Shown: positions 18,907-27,270 of the stretch, piece after piece | Layout of the letters: every line of letters begins with the position of its first letter | Numbering within the stretch: the stretch's first letter is position 1 | Assembly (NCBI RefSeq): GCF_900105905.1 | Contig: NZ_FNSV01000008.1 | Coordinates: 1-64,000 of the forward strand | Length of the DNA: 64,000 bases | Reading direction: 5' to 3' | Origin: Rhodococcus koreensis | GTDB taxonomy: Bacteria; Actinomycetota; Actinomycetes; Mycobacteriales; Mycobacteriaceae | The notes under the pieces: model-generated | Databases searched by the model: none | Told to the model about the DNA's origin: nothing | Seen by the model: only the letters and a program-made list of their open reading frames with translations | Made by a program: the position numbers and the translations under genes

Positions 18907-19171
18907 GAACGGAGGCAGTTCGGTGATGCGCGTCACCGTTCAGTGTGGAGAGTGTTGGGGCGGGAGTCAAGCGCGCTGCCAGCTTGTTACGGCTAGTTAA
19001 CGGAGAAGAACCTGGTTGAGACGTCGCGCAGATGAGGCGAAAGGCGTAGACCGGCGCGCAGGTCCGCCGAAGTCGTGGTGAGCACGGCGGTGGCCGCGCG
19101 GCGTTGTGCTGGACTTCGTTTCGGTGGATTACTTGCGCCTATGGGGTTGACGCGAGTGGTTCGAACAGGGA

Positions 19172-19189
19172 TGATTTGTATACGAACTA
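19172..19189. promoter_or_regulatory. Candidate regulon operator A, upstream of the CoxG-like operon
   Basis: TGATTTGTATACGAACTA, with half-sites TGATTTG and TAGTTCG (reverse complement) around TATA. It lies 184 bp before the CoxG-like start and shares its layout with sites before the molybdenum hydroxylase, DUF3891 and Rieske genes. Confidence 0.55.
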
Positions 19190-19307
19190 CCCGTCGAGGG
19201 TGGCAGGTAGGCGGCCAGTACGTACTCGTCGACCGTGGGTCACGTGCCGGACGAAGCCGGGTTACTCATTCTCCGGCCGCATGCCACCGATTACGAAAGG
19301 CGCTGCG

Positions 19308-19370
19308 ATGAAACTGGTTTCCGTGCCTCATGCGGACGTGAACATCGCAGTGTGCAGAAGACAGGACTAA
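19308..19370 (+). CDS. Possible 20-residue leader peptide before the CoxG-like gene
   Basis: ATG at 19308 encodes MKLVSVPHADVNIAVCRRQD and stops at 19370, three bases before the CoxG-like ATG. GAAAGG lies upstream at a workable distance. The stop codon sits inside the likely ribosome site (AGGA) of the next gene, so translation of the two could be coupled. Too short for any homology argument; chance cannot be excluded. Confidence 0.35.
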   Translation: MKLVSVPHADVNIAVCRRQD

Positions 19371-19373
19371 CCT

Positions 19374-20003
19374 ATGCAGCTGGAAAATACGTTCACCGTG
19401 GCCGCGCCGTTGGATGCAGTGTGGGCGGCCTTGAAGGATCCCGAAATGGTTGCCCCGTGCTTCCCCGGTGCCACCCTGACCGAGTACACCGGAGACTCCT
19501 TTACCGGCGTCGTCAAAGTCAAACTCGGGCCGATTTCGATGAACTACAACGGTAAGGGCACCTACATCGAGCGGGACGATGACAACTACCGAGTCGTCAT
19601 CGACGCCAGCGGCCGAGACTCACGCGGAAACGGTTCCGCCAGCGCCAAGGTGACGGGCACGATGAAGGCGGTGAGTTCGGACAAGACCGAAGTCACGATG
19701 GTCACGGATATGAACATCACCGGCCGTCCCGCGCAGTTCGGTCGGGGAATGATCTCCGAGGTCGCGGACCGGATGATCGGGCAGTTCGCCGATCGTCTCG
19801 CCGCCCGCCTCGCTGGGCCAGACGCCTCGTCGGATGGATCGGTAACTCACCTGTCCACCGCTACACAGTCGAACGACGAGGCGATCAACCTGCTCGGAAC
19901 GGCCGGAGGGCCGGTCCTGAAAGCTCTCGTTCCTGCGGCCGGACTGGTCGCCGTACTCGTGCTGCTGCTCGCCGTGCTGAGGCGTTCGCCCCGCTCCAAC
20001 TGA
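19374..20003 (+). CDS. CoxG-like SRPBCC protein with C-terminal membrane anchor
   Basis: SRPBCC/START-fold protein of 209 residues. The N-terminal 145 residues match the CO-dehydrogenase subunit G family (MQLENTFTVAAPLDAVWAAL, then VAPCFPGATLTEY, GPISMNYNGKG, and a C-terminal helix EVADRMIGQFADRLAARL). After a polar linker, residues about 182-202 form one hydrophobic helix (VLKALVPAAGLVAVLVLLLA) followed by RRSPRSN, a typical CoxG tail anchor. Known members tether molybdenum hydroxylases to the membrane and pass electrons to quinones. The partner here would be the convergent M-L-S operon. First gene of a three-gene operon. Confidence 0.88.
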   Translation: MQLENTFTVAAPLDAVWAALKDPEMVAPCFPGATLTEYTGDSFTGVVKVKLGPISMNYNGKGTYIERDDDNYRVVIDASGRDSRGNGSASAKVTGTMKAVSSDKTEVTMVTDMNITGRPAQFGRGMISEVADRMIGQFADRLAARLAGPDASSDGSVTHLSTATQSNDEAINLLGTAGGPVLKALVPAAGLVAVLVLLLAVLRRSPRSN

Positions 20004-20115
20004 CCTTCGACAGTGCAGGCGCACCCGCTGCTGCTATCAGACTTCCGCCGGATCGCCCTGCCCCGTGTCCATACAACTTCGACGTCGTCCGGCGTCCATG
20101 TGAAAGGGAAACTCC

Positions 20116-21396
20116 ATGCCGTCCAACAAGTCGCTGACCGTGATCATCGCGGGTGCCGGCCTCGGCGGGCTGACCACCGCGCTGGCGCTTCGACAGCGTG
20201 GCCTCCGCACGGTGGTCCTCGAACAGGCATCCCAGCTTGGCGAGATCGGTGCGGGTATTCAGACTGCACCCAACGCCAGCCGAATCCTTCTCGGGCTGGG
20301 GCTGCGTCATCAGCTCGACAAGATCAAGACCGAGCCACAAGAGCATGTCCGCAGACGGTGGCAGGACGGCAGTATCATCGCTGCCAAGCCGCTCGGCGCC
20401 TCAGTGCAGCAGCAGTACGGTGCCCCCTACTGGCACTTCCATCGCGCCGACCTGCACAACGTCCTGCTCCAGGCATGCCTGGACCCCGACCGGCCCGGTC
20501 CGGTAACCGAAATCCACACCTTGTCGACGGTGACACAGATCGACGACTCCGACCCGTCCCGGCCCGTGGCCGTCACCGCCGACGGCCGGCGCTATCCAGG
20601 TGACGTCGTCGTCGCAGCCGACGGTATCCGTTCAACCGTCCGCGATGCCATGGGCTTCGAGGACACCCTCGAGTTCACCGGCGAAATGTGCTTCCGCGCT
20701 CTCATCCCGGCCGACAAACTTGCCGCCGACCCGGCAACGCGATTCCTTCTGGACCGGTTCCACTCCACGATTTGGTGGGGTCCCGACCGCCACCTCGTGC
20801 ATTTCTTCATCCGCAACGGGGACATCTTCAACATCGCCTCGTGCGTCCCGAGCACCATGGACACAGACTTGGCGTGGACGGTGCCCTCCACACCCGAGGA
20901 GATGATCGAGCACCTGCCCGGGTGGGACGACCGGATCGCATCGATCCTCACCAAGGCCGAAGGCGAAGGCGGCGACGCGGTCACCAAGTGGGCACTGTTC
21001 CGTCGGCGCCGCGACTCGAATTGGGTGGACGGACGCGTCGCCCTGCTCGGCGACGCCGCGCATGCGATGCTGCCTTACCAGGGGCAGGGCGCTTCCCAGG
21101 CAATGGAGGACGCAGCCATCCTCGCGGAAGAACTCGGCGCGGTCGGCCGCGACGATGTCGAGGCAGCGTTGATGCGATACGCCGCCCGCCGAATCAACCG
21201 CGCCGGCATGGTGCAGGACGCATCGTGGGCGAACAAGGCCCTCTACCACCTCGAGGACGGCCCGGCGCAGATCGAACGGGATCGGACCATGGCCGACTTC
21301 ACCGGCGAATCCCACATCTCGTTCGACTGGCTCTGGCGGGGACCTCAGATCAACAGTTACGACTCCGAGTCCTTCCATTACCCGTTCGTCCACTGA
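20116..21396 (+). CDS. FAD-dependent aromatic monooxygenase (salicylate / 6-hydroxynicotinate hydroxylase type)
   Basis: Class A flavoprotein monooxygenase of 426 residues that uses NAD(P)H and O2 to hydroxylate, often with decarboxylation, an activated aromatic ring. It has the N-terminal dinucleotide fold IIAGAGLGGL (G13, G15, G18), the DG motif VVAADGIRSTVR and the FAD-ribose GD motif RVALLGDAAHAMLPYQGQGA. The closest recognised groups are salicylate 1-monooxygenase, 3-hydroxybenzoate 6-monooxygenase and NicC. Next to a molybdenum hydroxylase and a maleamate-amidase-like protein, a NicC-type role on a hydroxypyridine acid is attractive but unproven. Start ATG 20116 with AAAGGGAAA upstream. 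Confidence 0.87.
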   Translation: MPSNKSLTVIIAGAGLGGLTTALALRQRGLRTVVLEQASQLGEIGAGIQTAPNASRILLGLGLRHQLDKIKTEPQEHVRRRWQDGSIIAAKPLGASVQQQYGAPYWHFHRADLHNVLLQACLDPDRPGPVTEIHTLSTVTQIDDSDPSRPVAVTADGRRYPGDVVVAADGIRSTVRDAMGFEDTLEFTGEMCFRALIPADKLAADPATRFLLDRFHSTIWWGPDRHLVHFFIRNGDIFNIASCVPSTMDTDLAWTVPSTPEEMIEHLPGWDDRIASILTKAEGEGGDAVTKWALFRRRRDSNWVDGRVALLGDAAHAMLPYQGQGASQAMEDAAILAEELGAVGRDDVEAALMRYAARRINRAGMVQDASWANKALYHLEDGPAQIERDRTMADFTGESHISFDWLWRGPQINSYDSESFHYPFVH

Positions 21397-21508
21397 GGTC
21401 ACTTACCGCCCTACCCGCCGCCTCGCCGGCGGGTAGGGCACCCGGTTTCACCATCATCCTTGGAGACGTCGAAACGGCGTCTTCCAGCCCGAGCACACAG
21501 GAGCACTT

Positions 21509-22165
21509 GTGAGCAGTCAGTACGGCGAGGCAACCGACACTATCTACGCGGACTCCGGCCTCGGCGCAAAGATCACTAGGGGTCAGCGCCCGGCGATCGT
21601 CGTCGTAGACCTCAACAATGGATTCACGGATGCGACGTATCCGACCGGCTCCGAATTGACCGACGTCGTCGAAGCGACCCGCACCCTCATCGAGGCGGCC
21701 CGTCCGGCAGGTGTACCCGTCATCTACACCACCATCGGATACACCCGAGCAGAACACGATTCGGTGACGTGGTTGCAGAAGACACCGGGGCTCAAGGCCC
21801 TCGAGGTGGGTACCTCCGCATTGGATATCGATGCACGGTTGACCGTCACCGACACCGACCACGTCCTGCTGAAGAAGAATGCTTCCGCATTCTTCGGAAC
21901 CGGCCTCGCCGGTGTACTCGCCGGCCTGCGAGTTGACACCGTGCTGGTGTGCGGATCGACCACCAGCGGATGCATCCGTGCCACCGCTATCGATTCGGTC
22001 TCCTCCGGGTTTCCGGTCCTCGTACCACGAGAATGCGTGGGCGACAGGGCACAGGGACCACACGAGGCGAACCTCTTCGATATCAATGCCAAGTATGGCG
22101 ACGTAGTCACCCTGGATGAGGCGCTCACCTACCTCAAGGGTGTCACAGGGTTCACCCAGCCCTGA
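21509..22165 (+). CDS. Cysteine hydrolase, N-carbamoylsarcosine / maleamate amidase type
   Basis: Isochorismatase-fold amidohydrolase of 218 residues that releases ammonia from a small amide. The triad is D34 (IVVVDLNNGF), K122 or K123 (LLKKNASAFFGT) and C155 (STTSGCIRATA). The stretches FFGTGLAGVL and VPRECVGDRAQGPHEANLFD are typical of N-carbamoylsarcosine amidohydrolase and of NicF (maleamate amidohydrolase). GTG 21509 is preceded by AGGAG. Last gene of the CoxG-monooxygenase-hydrolase operon, which ends in a strong terminator. A maleamate-like substrate would fit the pathway idea. Confidence 0.88.
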   Translation: MSSQYGEATDTIYADSGLGAKITRGQRPAIVVVDLNNGFTDATYPTGSELTDVVEATRTLIEAARPAGVPVIYTTIGYTRAEHDSVTWLQKTPGLKALEVGTSALDIDARLTVTDTDHVLLKKNASAFFGTGLAGVLAGLRVDTVLVCGSTTSGCIRATAIDSVSSGFPVLVPRECVGDRAQGPHEANLFDINAKYGDVVTLDEALTYLKGVTGFTQP

Positions 22166-22187
22166 GCGCAAGTACGCAACTCATGCA

Positions 22188-22227
22188 CGCAGGGAGTGCA
22201 CCACGGCACCGTGGTGCACTCCCTGCG
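22188..22227 (+). terminator. Strong terminator of the CoxG-monooxygenase-hydrolase operon
   Basis: Perfect 19-bp stem (CGCAGGGAGTGCACCACGG at 22188-22206 with 22209-22227), two unpaired bases by position, 22 bp after the hydrolase stop. Confidence 0.85.
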
Positions 22228-22375
22228 GCGTATCTACGGCACTGCTCACCGCCCAAGAGCGGCTGGCCCCTGCCCGACGCTCGACTCGGCAGGGCGAATT
22301 TCTTTGTGAGGCATGGCATGGCCGCCGACCTTCGCGTCCTTCCTTCGGGTGCAGAATCAGCCGGTCGATAACGAC

Positions 22376-22411
22376 ACAGCGCCGCGATGCCAGACGGCAT
22401 CGCGGCGCTGT
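22376..22411 (-). terminator. Terminator of the molybdenum hydroxylase operon
   Basis: Perfect 16-bp stem (ACAGCGCCGCGATGCC at 22376-22391 with 22396-22411) and a 4-nt loop, 15 bp beyond the small-subunit stop on the minus strand. Confidence 0.85.
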
Positions 22412-22426
22412 CGCCGGGAGAACTTC

Positions 22427-22942
22427 TTACGTGGCAGCCTGCTGGTCGAGAGCCTGTTGCAGCGCAGCCCGACGGCGGCCAGCGCAATCCTCCACGGCAT
22501 CCACGATTGTCTGGTAGCCGGTACAGCGGCAGATATTGGACGCCACCACCTCACGGATCTCCTCGCGGGTCGGCTCGAGTTCCTCGCGAAGGAATCCTTC
22601 GGCGAGCATGAGGAATCCGGGCGTGCAGAAACCACATTGCAAGCCATGGTTCTCCGAGAAGCACTGCTGCAGGTCACCCATGCTGCCATCGGAATTCGCC
22701 AAGGACTCGACTGTTCGGATATCGGCTCCCTCGACCTGAGCGGCGAACATCAGACACGCGCGTGCCGGCGCACCGTCGACCAAGATCGTGCAGGCGCCGC
22801 AAATCCCGTGTTCGCACCCAACGTGAGTGCCTGTCAGGCGCAGATCGTGGCGTAGCACATCCACCAGGGTGCGACGGGGCTCGACGGCGAGATCGTAGCG
22901 CTGGCCGTTGACTGTCAGCTCGATCAGCTGGACCTCAGACAT
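22427..22942 (-). CDS. Molybdenum hydroxylase small subunit, two [2Fe-2S] clusters
   Basis: Electron-transfer subunit (171 residues) of a xanthine-dehydrogenase-family enzyme. Cluster II ligands are C43, C48, C51 and C63 in CEHGICGACTILVDG and ARAC. Cluster I ligands are C103, C106, C138 and C140 (CGFCTPG, ICRCTGY). Length is normal for CoxS/QorS-type subunits. The ATG overlaps the large-subunit stop by 8 bp. Third gene of the M-L-S operon; it passes electrons from the Mo centre to the FAD subunit. Confidence 0.95.
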   Translation of the reverse strand: MSEVQLIELTVNGQRYDLAVEPRRTLVDVLRHDLRLTGTHVGCEHGICGACTILVDGAPARACLMFAAQVEGADIRTVESLANSDGSMGDLQQCFSENHGLQCGFCTPGFLMLAEGFLREELEPTREEIREVVASNICRCTGYQTIVDAVEDCAGRRRAALQQALDQQAAT

Positions 22943-25421
22943 TGGTTCCCTCCAATTCTCGTCGAGCCTGGATCTCCTCCGAAGGTGTGCGCAGCGGGTG
23001 CTCGAGTGAGCGGTAGATGAGTTCACGAGAAATCGGAGTGTTGTCGAGCTGGACACCGGTGTGGCGCAGCCCATCGTTGACCGCGTTGAGCACGGCCGCC
23101 GGGGCGCCGATCGTGCCACCCTCCCCGGCGCCCTTGGCGCCACTTTCGGTGAGCGCACAGGGGGTCTCGAGGTGCTCAATGCGAATATCGGGAATCTCCA
23201 TGGCCGTGGGGACCTTGTACTCCATGAATGTCGGTGCCAGCGGTTGCCCGTTCGCGTCGTAGTTGACCTCCTCGAACAACGCACCCGCGATTCCCTGCGC
23301 GATCCCGCCCCGGGCTTGACCCTCGACAACTTGAGGGTTGATCGCGACACCCACATCCTCGACGCACACGTAGCGCAGGATTTGCACTCCACCGGTGCCG
23401 GGATCGAGCTCGACGACCACGCCGTGAGTGGCGTTCGAGAAGACTCCGTCAGCGAGCATGTCGAAGCTGGCGCTTGCCCGCAGACCTGGGCCGATATCCT
23501 TGGGCAGTTTCGGGGATTGCAGGTAGGCGACAAAAGCCAAGTCGGCGTAGGAGAGCCGACGGTCAGGATTCTTGCGCATCCGCACCCCGCTGTCACCGTC
23601 GAGCTCGACCGAGTCGATGTCTACTTCCATCAGATGGGCCGCCAGCGCGCGCAGCTGGTCACCTAGCTTGACTGCGGCGCCAGCGACCGCGCTGCCACCG
23701 ATGGTGATCGAGCGGCTGGCGAACGAGCCGAACCCGTAGGGGATCTTGTCGGTATCCCCCTGAACGATCTTGACCTTGTCCATGGGAAGGCCGAGACGGT
23801 CGGCCACGATCTGAGCCATCGTCGTCTCGTGGCTCTGGCCGTGCGACAGCGTGCCGGTGGTTACCGTCACTGAACCGGACATATCCATCGTTATGTCGGA
23901 AAGGTCATAGCTGACCAGAGCTTTGGGCTTTCTCTCCGAGAAGGCCGTGGAACCCAAACCGGTGCGCTCGGAATAACATGCATATCCGATACCCAGGACC
24001 CGACCGCGCGCAGCGGCCTCCTCCTTGCGGTCGTACCAGCCTTCCTCACGCAATGTCTTCTCGCACAAGTTGAGCGATTCGAGATAGGAACCCGGATCGT
24101 AGGTGATGTTGTTGCTGTTCTTGTACGGGAAGGTCGTAATGAGATTGCGACGGCGCACATCAAGGGCATCGAGACCGAGTTCTTGCGCCGCCCGCTCCAT
24201 CAACAGCTCCATGACCATGACGCATTGAGGTCGGCTGACCCCACGATAGGCGGCGGTCGGAGCCTTGTTCGTCGCAATCGCCCGCGCCCTGATTCGATAG
24301 GCCGGCAACTTGTAGACACCGGGCATCTCGGTCGCTGCCATCATGGGCTCGATTGCGGCGCTGCTCGGGTAGGCCGAATAGGCGCCCATGTCGCAAATGA
24401 CGTCGGTATCCAGCGCCAGGAGGTGGCCTTCAGCGTCGAATGCCGCCCGGGAGCGATAGTGCTGCTCGCGCCCGAGGAACGATGCAGTCAGATTGTCTCG
24501 CCGGTCCTCGATCCACTTCACCGGTCGACGCAGACGCATAGCTACGGCCGCTGCAGCGATCTCCTCGCGGCCGACACACGATTTCTGCCCGAAGCCACCG
24601 CCCATGTCCGGAACGATGCACCTGACCTGTCGCGCGTCGAGCCCAGTGCAGGCGGCCACGGCGTCGCGGATGGTATGGGGAATCTGAGTACACGTTCGAA
24701 TCAGTAGTTGCTCGTCACGGTCGACCCACTCAGCCAGCGCACCACGGGTTTCCATCGGCAGTGCGTTCTGACGGCCGCTCTTTGCATCGACCGTGATCAC
24801 GGTATGCGCGGCAGCGAAGACATCGTCGATGCCCTCGGTCGCGAACATGGTGACGTCGACAAGGGTGTTATCGGGCGCTTCGGGATGCAGCAGCGGGGCA
24901 TCGGGTGCCAACGCAGCTTCCTCGGTGACGACCGGAGGTAACGGTTCGTACTCGACCACAGCGGCCTCGAGTCCGTCCTCAACCGCATAAGGATCGGTAG
25001 CAAGCACGATCGCGACGGGTTCACCGACGAATCGGACGATGTCGCGCGCCAGTACTGGCATTGCGGTGGTGCGAAATTCACTCTCGGGACGGTCCATACG
25101 ACAAATCAAGTCACCGAGATCCAAGTCCGCCGCAGTAAAGGCTGCAACGACACCCGGAATCTCCCGAACTTCGGACAGATCCACCGACACGACTCGGGCA
25201 TAAGCCTCGGTACTGCGCACGAACTGGGCATGCAGCATCCCGGGTGCGGTGAGGTCGTCGATATAGCGGCCACGCCCGGTCAAGAGCCGAGGATCCTCGC
25301 GGCGGCGCACCGAGGTCCCCACCCAGGTGCCCTTTCCGCTCAGATGGCCCGCTTTCGTATTGCCGCCTGATGCGTCGTCTGTCGCGCCGTTTTTCCTTCT
25401 CATGCCGCTGACCTTCCTCAT
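22935..25421 (-). CDS. Molybdenum hydroxylase large (catalytic) subunit
   Basis: Moco-binding subunit of 828 residues in the CoxL/XdhB superfamily; hydroxylates a carbon next to a ring nitrogen or an aldehyde using water oxygen. Seen are TWVGTSVRRREDPRLLTG at the start, the Moco-binding DMGGGFGQK, and the catalytic glutamate E767 in GAKGAGEGG. The loop that in CO dehydrogenase reads AYRCSFR is AYRGVSRPQ here, so CO oxidation is unlikely and an N-heteroaromatic or aldehyde is more probable. The ATG at 25421 overlaps the medium-subunit stop (ATGA). Needs Moco from the moa genes and maturation by XdhC. Confidence 0.93.
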   Translation of the reverse strand: MRKVSGMRRKNGATDDASGGNTKAGHLSGKGTWVGTSVRRREDPRLLTGRGRYIDDLTAPGMLHAQFVRSTEAYARVVSVDLSEVREIPGVVAAFTAADLDLGDLICRMDRPESEFRTTAMPVLARDIVRFVGEPVAIVLATDPYAVEDGLEAAVVEYEPLPPVVTEEAALAPDAPLLHPEAPDNTLVDVTMFATEGIDDVFAAAHTVITVDAKSGRQNALPMETRGALAEWVDRDEQLLIRTCTQIPHTIRDAVAACTGLDARQVRCIVPDMGGGFGQKSCVGREEIAAAAVAMRLRRPVKWIEDRRDNLTASFLGREQHYRSRAAFDAEGHLLALDTDVICDMGAYSAYPSSAAIEPMMAATEMPGVYKLPAYRIRARAIATNKAPTAAYRGVSRPQCVMVMELLMERAAQELGLDALDVRRRNLITTFPYKNSNNITYDPGSYLESLNLCEKTLREEGWYDRKEEAAARGRVLGIGYACYSERTGLGSTAFSERKPKALVSYDLSDITMDMSGSVTVTTGTLSHGQSHETTMAQIVADRLGLPMDKVKIVQGDTDKIPYGFGSFASRSITIGGSAVAGAAVKLGDQLRALAAHLMEVDIDSVELDGDSGVRMRKNPDRRLSYADLAFVAYLQSPKLPKDIGPGLRASASFDMLADGVFSNATHGVVVELDPGTGGVQILRYVCVEDVGVAINPQVVEGQARGGIAQGIAGALFEEVNYDANGQPLAPTFMEYKVPTAMEIPDIRIEHLETPCALTESGAKGAGEGGTIGAPAAVLNAVNDGLRHTGVQLDNTPISRELIYRSLEHPLRTPSEEIQARRELEGTNV

Positions 25422-26260
25422 GCTGCCGCAGCCTCCTTGCACGCGCGCTCGACCAGGGTTCGGACGAGTCCGCGGCGGTAGTGCGCACTGATTCCTGCTT
25501 CTTCGCGGATTTCCGCGTGTTCAGCTACCGCTGCGGCGAAGTCGCCGAATCGGTGGGGTTCGACGGGGCCGGTGAAATCCGGGCCTGGCGTCGCTCGAAC
25601 GGGTATGGGTGCGATCCCGCCCAGTACCACCAATGGGGTTCCGGGATCGTCGACATTTTGACCGAGGTCGACCGCAGCCGAGACGATTGCAAAGTCGCCC
25701 TGCCGATCTGCGTATTCGGTCAGTGCGGCCCGAGGAGCTGGTCGTGGGAATACGATCTCGACGATCAACTCGTCGGGGTTCAGAGCCGTGGTGAACGGGC
25801 CGAGGAACATCTTTTGCGCCGGTATCTGCCGGCGCCCTGCCGGCCCCTCGACGATCAGTAGGGCGTCGAGTAGCACGGCGAGGTTGCACCATTCCGCGGT
25901 TGCATCCGCGTGCGCCAAGCTGCCGCCGATGGTGCCGCGTGTCCTGATCGGTAGGTGCCCCACCCACTTCATCGTCCGCGATAGAACCGCGAAGTCGGGA
26001 CCGAGATCGGCGACCTCGATCCCGCGGTGCGTGGTCAAAGCTCCGACATGCAGTGCGTCACCAATCCGCTTGATGCCAGTCAGACCATCGAGATGGGTGA
26101 TGTCGATCAAGTGCTCGGGACGCGCGAGTCGGAAGCTCATCATGGCCACGAGGCTTTGACCGCCTGCGATCAGTTTTGCGTCATCGCCGAGTTCGGTCAG
26201 CAGCTCGACTGCACGCCCCACCGAACTCGCTCGGTGATAGGTGAAGGCGGCGGGCTTCAT
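25418..26260 (-). CDS. Molybdenum hydroxylase medium (FAD) subunit
   Basis: FAD-binding subunit of 280 residues. The two FAD motifs are LIAGGQSL (about 31-38) and TRGTIGGSLAHADATAEW (about 110-127). The order M-L-S and the overlaps are as in cox-type operons. ATG 26260 has AAGGAG upstream, which decides the start against an in-frame extension to 26344. First gene of the operon; a candidate operator lies 109 bp upstream. Confidence 0.94.
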   Translation of the reverse strand: MKPAAFTYHRASSVGRAVELLTELGDDAKLIAGGQSLVAMMSFRLARPEHLIDITHLDGLTGIKRIGDALHVGALTTHRGIEVADLGPDFAVLSRTMKWVGHLPIRTRGTIGGSLAHADATAEWCNLAVLLDALLIVEGPAGRRQIPAQKMFLGPFTTALNPDELIVEIVFPRPAPRAALTEYADRQGDFAIVSAAVDLGQNVDDPGTPLVVLGGIAPIPVRATPGPDFTGPVEPHRFGDFAAAVAEHAEIREEAGISAHYRRGLVRTLVERACKEAAAA

Positions 26261-26368
26261 GCTTCTCCTTTGTCTGGATCTCGGTCCGGGGGCCGAGGGG
26301 GTGTTCTCGATGGTCGAGGTGCCGGGCCGGACGAATGACGTCATGTGGGGCGCTCAACCGAGATTAAC

Positions 26369-26386
26369 TAATTTGAACACTGACTA
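26369..26386. promoter_or_regulatory. Candidate regulon operator B, upstream of the molybdenum hydroxylase operon
   Basis: TAATTTGAACACTGACTA, with half-sites TAATTTG and TAGTCAG around AACA. It is in the 353-bp gap between marR copy 2 and the M subunit. Nothing else is recognised in that gap. Confidence 0.55.
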
Positions 26387-26613
26387 CTCTGGTGCGCAAG
26401 TGCGAGATCGGGGATCTGCCACGTTTCGGTGCCCACCGGACCGGCAGGTGCTGCCGCGGCCAGTACAAGGCAGGCGGAGTGATATGCCCGTTCTGGGCAG
26501 CAGCGCTCCCTCCGATGATTTTCCCTGGTCGAACCGCCGCGACGTCCTTGTGAGAATGTGGACCGCCGCGGGCTGCGCGTCATCGATACCGCCACCATGC
26601 CAAGAAGGCTCGA

Positions 26614-27108
26614 CTATTCGTCGGTCAGGCTCTCCCAGAGATCTGCTCGCTCGTTGAGACGCCTCCACATCGAGGCTTGTGCGACCGGGTCCATACCGTC
26701 CAACAGCAGAGTGTCGAGGTGTCGCGCCTTGCTGTTCACTTCGTCCAACAACTCAGCGCCCTCGTCGGTCAGGTGCAGAAGTCGTTTGCGGCCATCCTCC
26801 GGGGGCTGCACGCGGACGATTAGTTCCCGGGTCTCGAGGCGTTTGACGACACCGACCATCGTGGACCGATCCAGCGCCGCAGCTTTGGCAAGGGAGCCTT
26901 GTTCGACACCGGGATGCAGCTTGATCGCGAGCATGACGGCGAACTGGGGGCCGGTGAGGTCGGGACCCACGTAGCGCAGCCATGCCGCCGCGTATGCCTG
27001 GTTGAGGCGGCGAATGACGTAACCGGGCATTGCAAGGAACTCCGGGGGAGTGGGGAGTTGCGCGCTATCTCGGCCCCGTTGGATGACTGCACCGGTCGCA
27101 CCGCTCAT
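26614..27108 (-). CDS. MarR-family regulator, copy 2
   Basis: Winged-helix regulator of 164 residues, paralogous to copy 1 at 15345. The DNA-binding part EQGSLAKAAALDRSTMVGVV is identical to copy 1 except for one residue, so both should read the same operator. The ligand-binding N- and C-terminal helices differ more. ATG 27108 (MSGATGAV) has GGTGGAG upstream and is preferred to 27183. It follows the DUF3891-cupin-CitE genes on the same strand, and may be autoregulated through operator C. Confidence 0.88.
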   Translation of the reverse strand: MSGATGAVIQRGRDSAQLPTPPEFLAMPGYVIRRLNQAYAAAWLRYVGPDLTGPQFAVMLAIKLHPGVEQGSLAKAAALDRSTMVGVVKRLETRELIVRVQPPEDGRKRLLHLTDEGAELLDEVNSKARHLDTLLLDGMDPVAQASMWRRLNERADLWESLTDE

Positions 27109-27270
27109 CTCCACCACCTCACAGTATCCCTCGCCCAGGTCTCTCTGGTCATTTCGTTTCCTATCACGATGCCGCCGTCCCACTCAGGGTAGTCCGTTCC
27201 CGAACCTTCTGAGGACTCATCATCAGGACCATGCCGCCGCAGGTCAAGGCGCAACCTGCGAAGACTGTGG

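Noticed and set aside
18719-18970. Longer N-terminus for the MHS transporter
   Set aside because: Leading 84 residues are low-complexity, overlap a candidate operator, and a ribosome site precedes ATG 18718.
22427-26260. Aerobic CO dehydrogenase
   Set aside because: The large subunit lacks the AYRCSFR loop with the copper-binding Cys, and the neighbours are aromatic-degradation genes.
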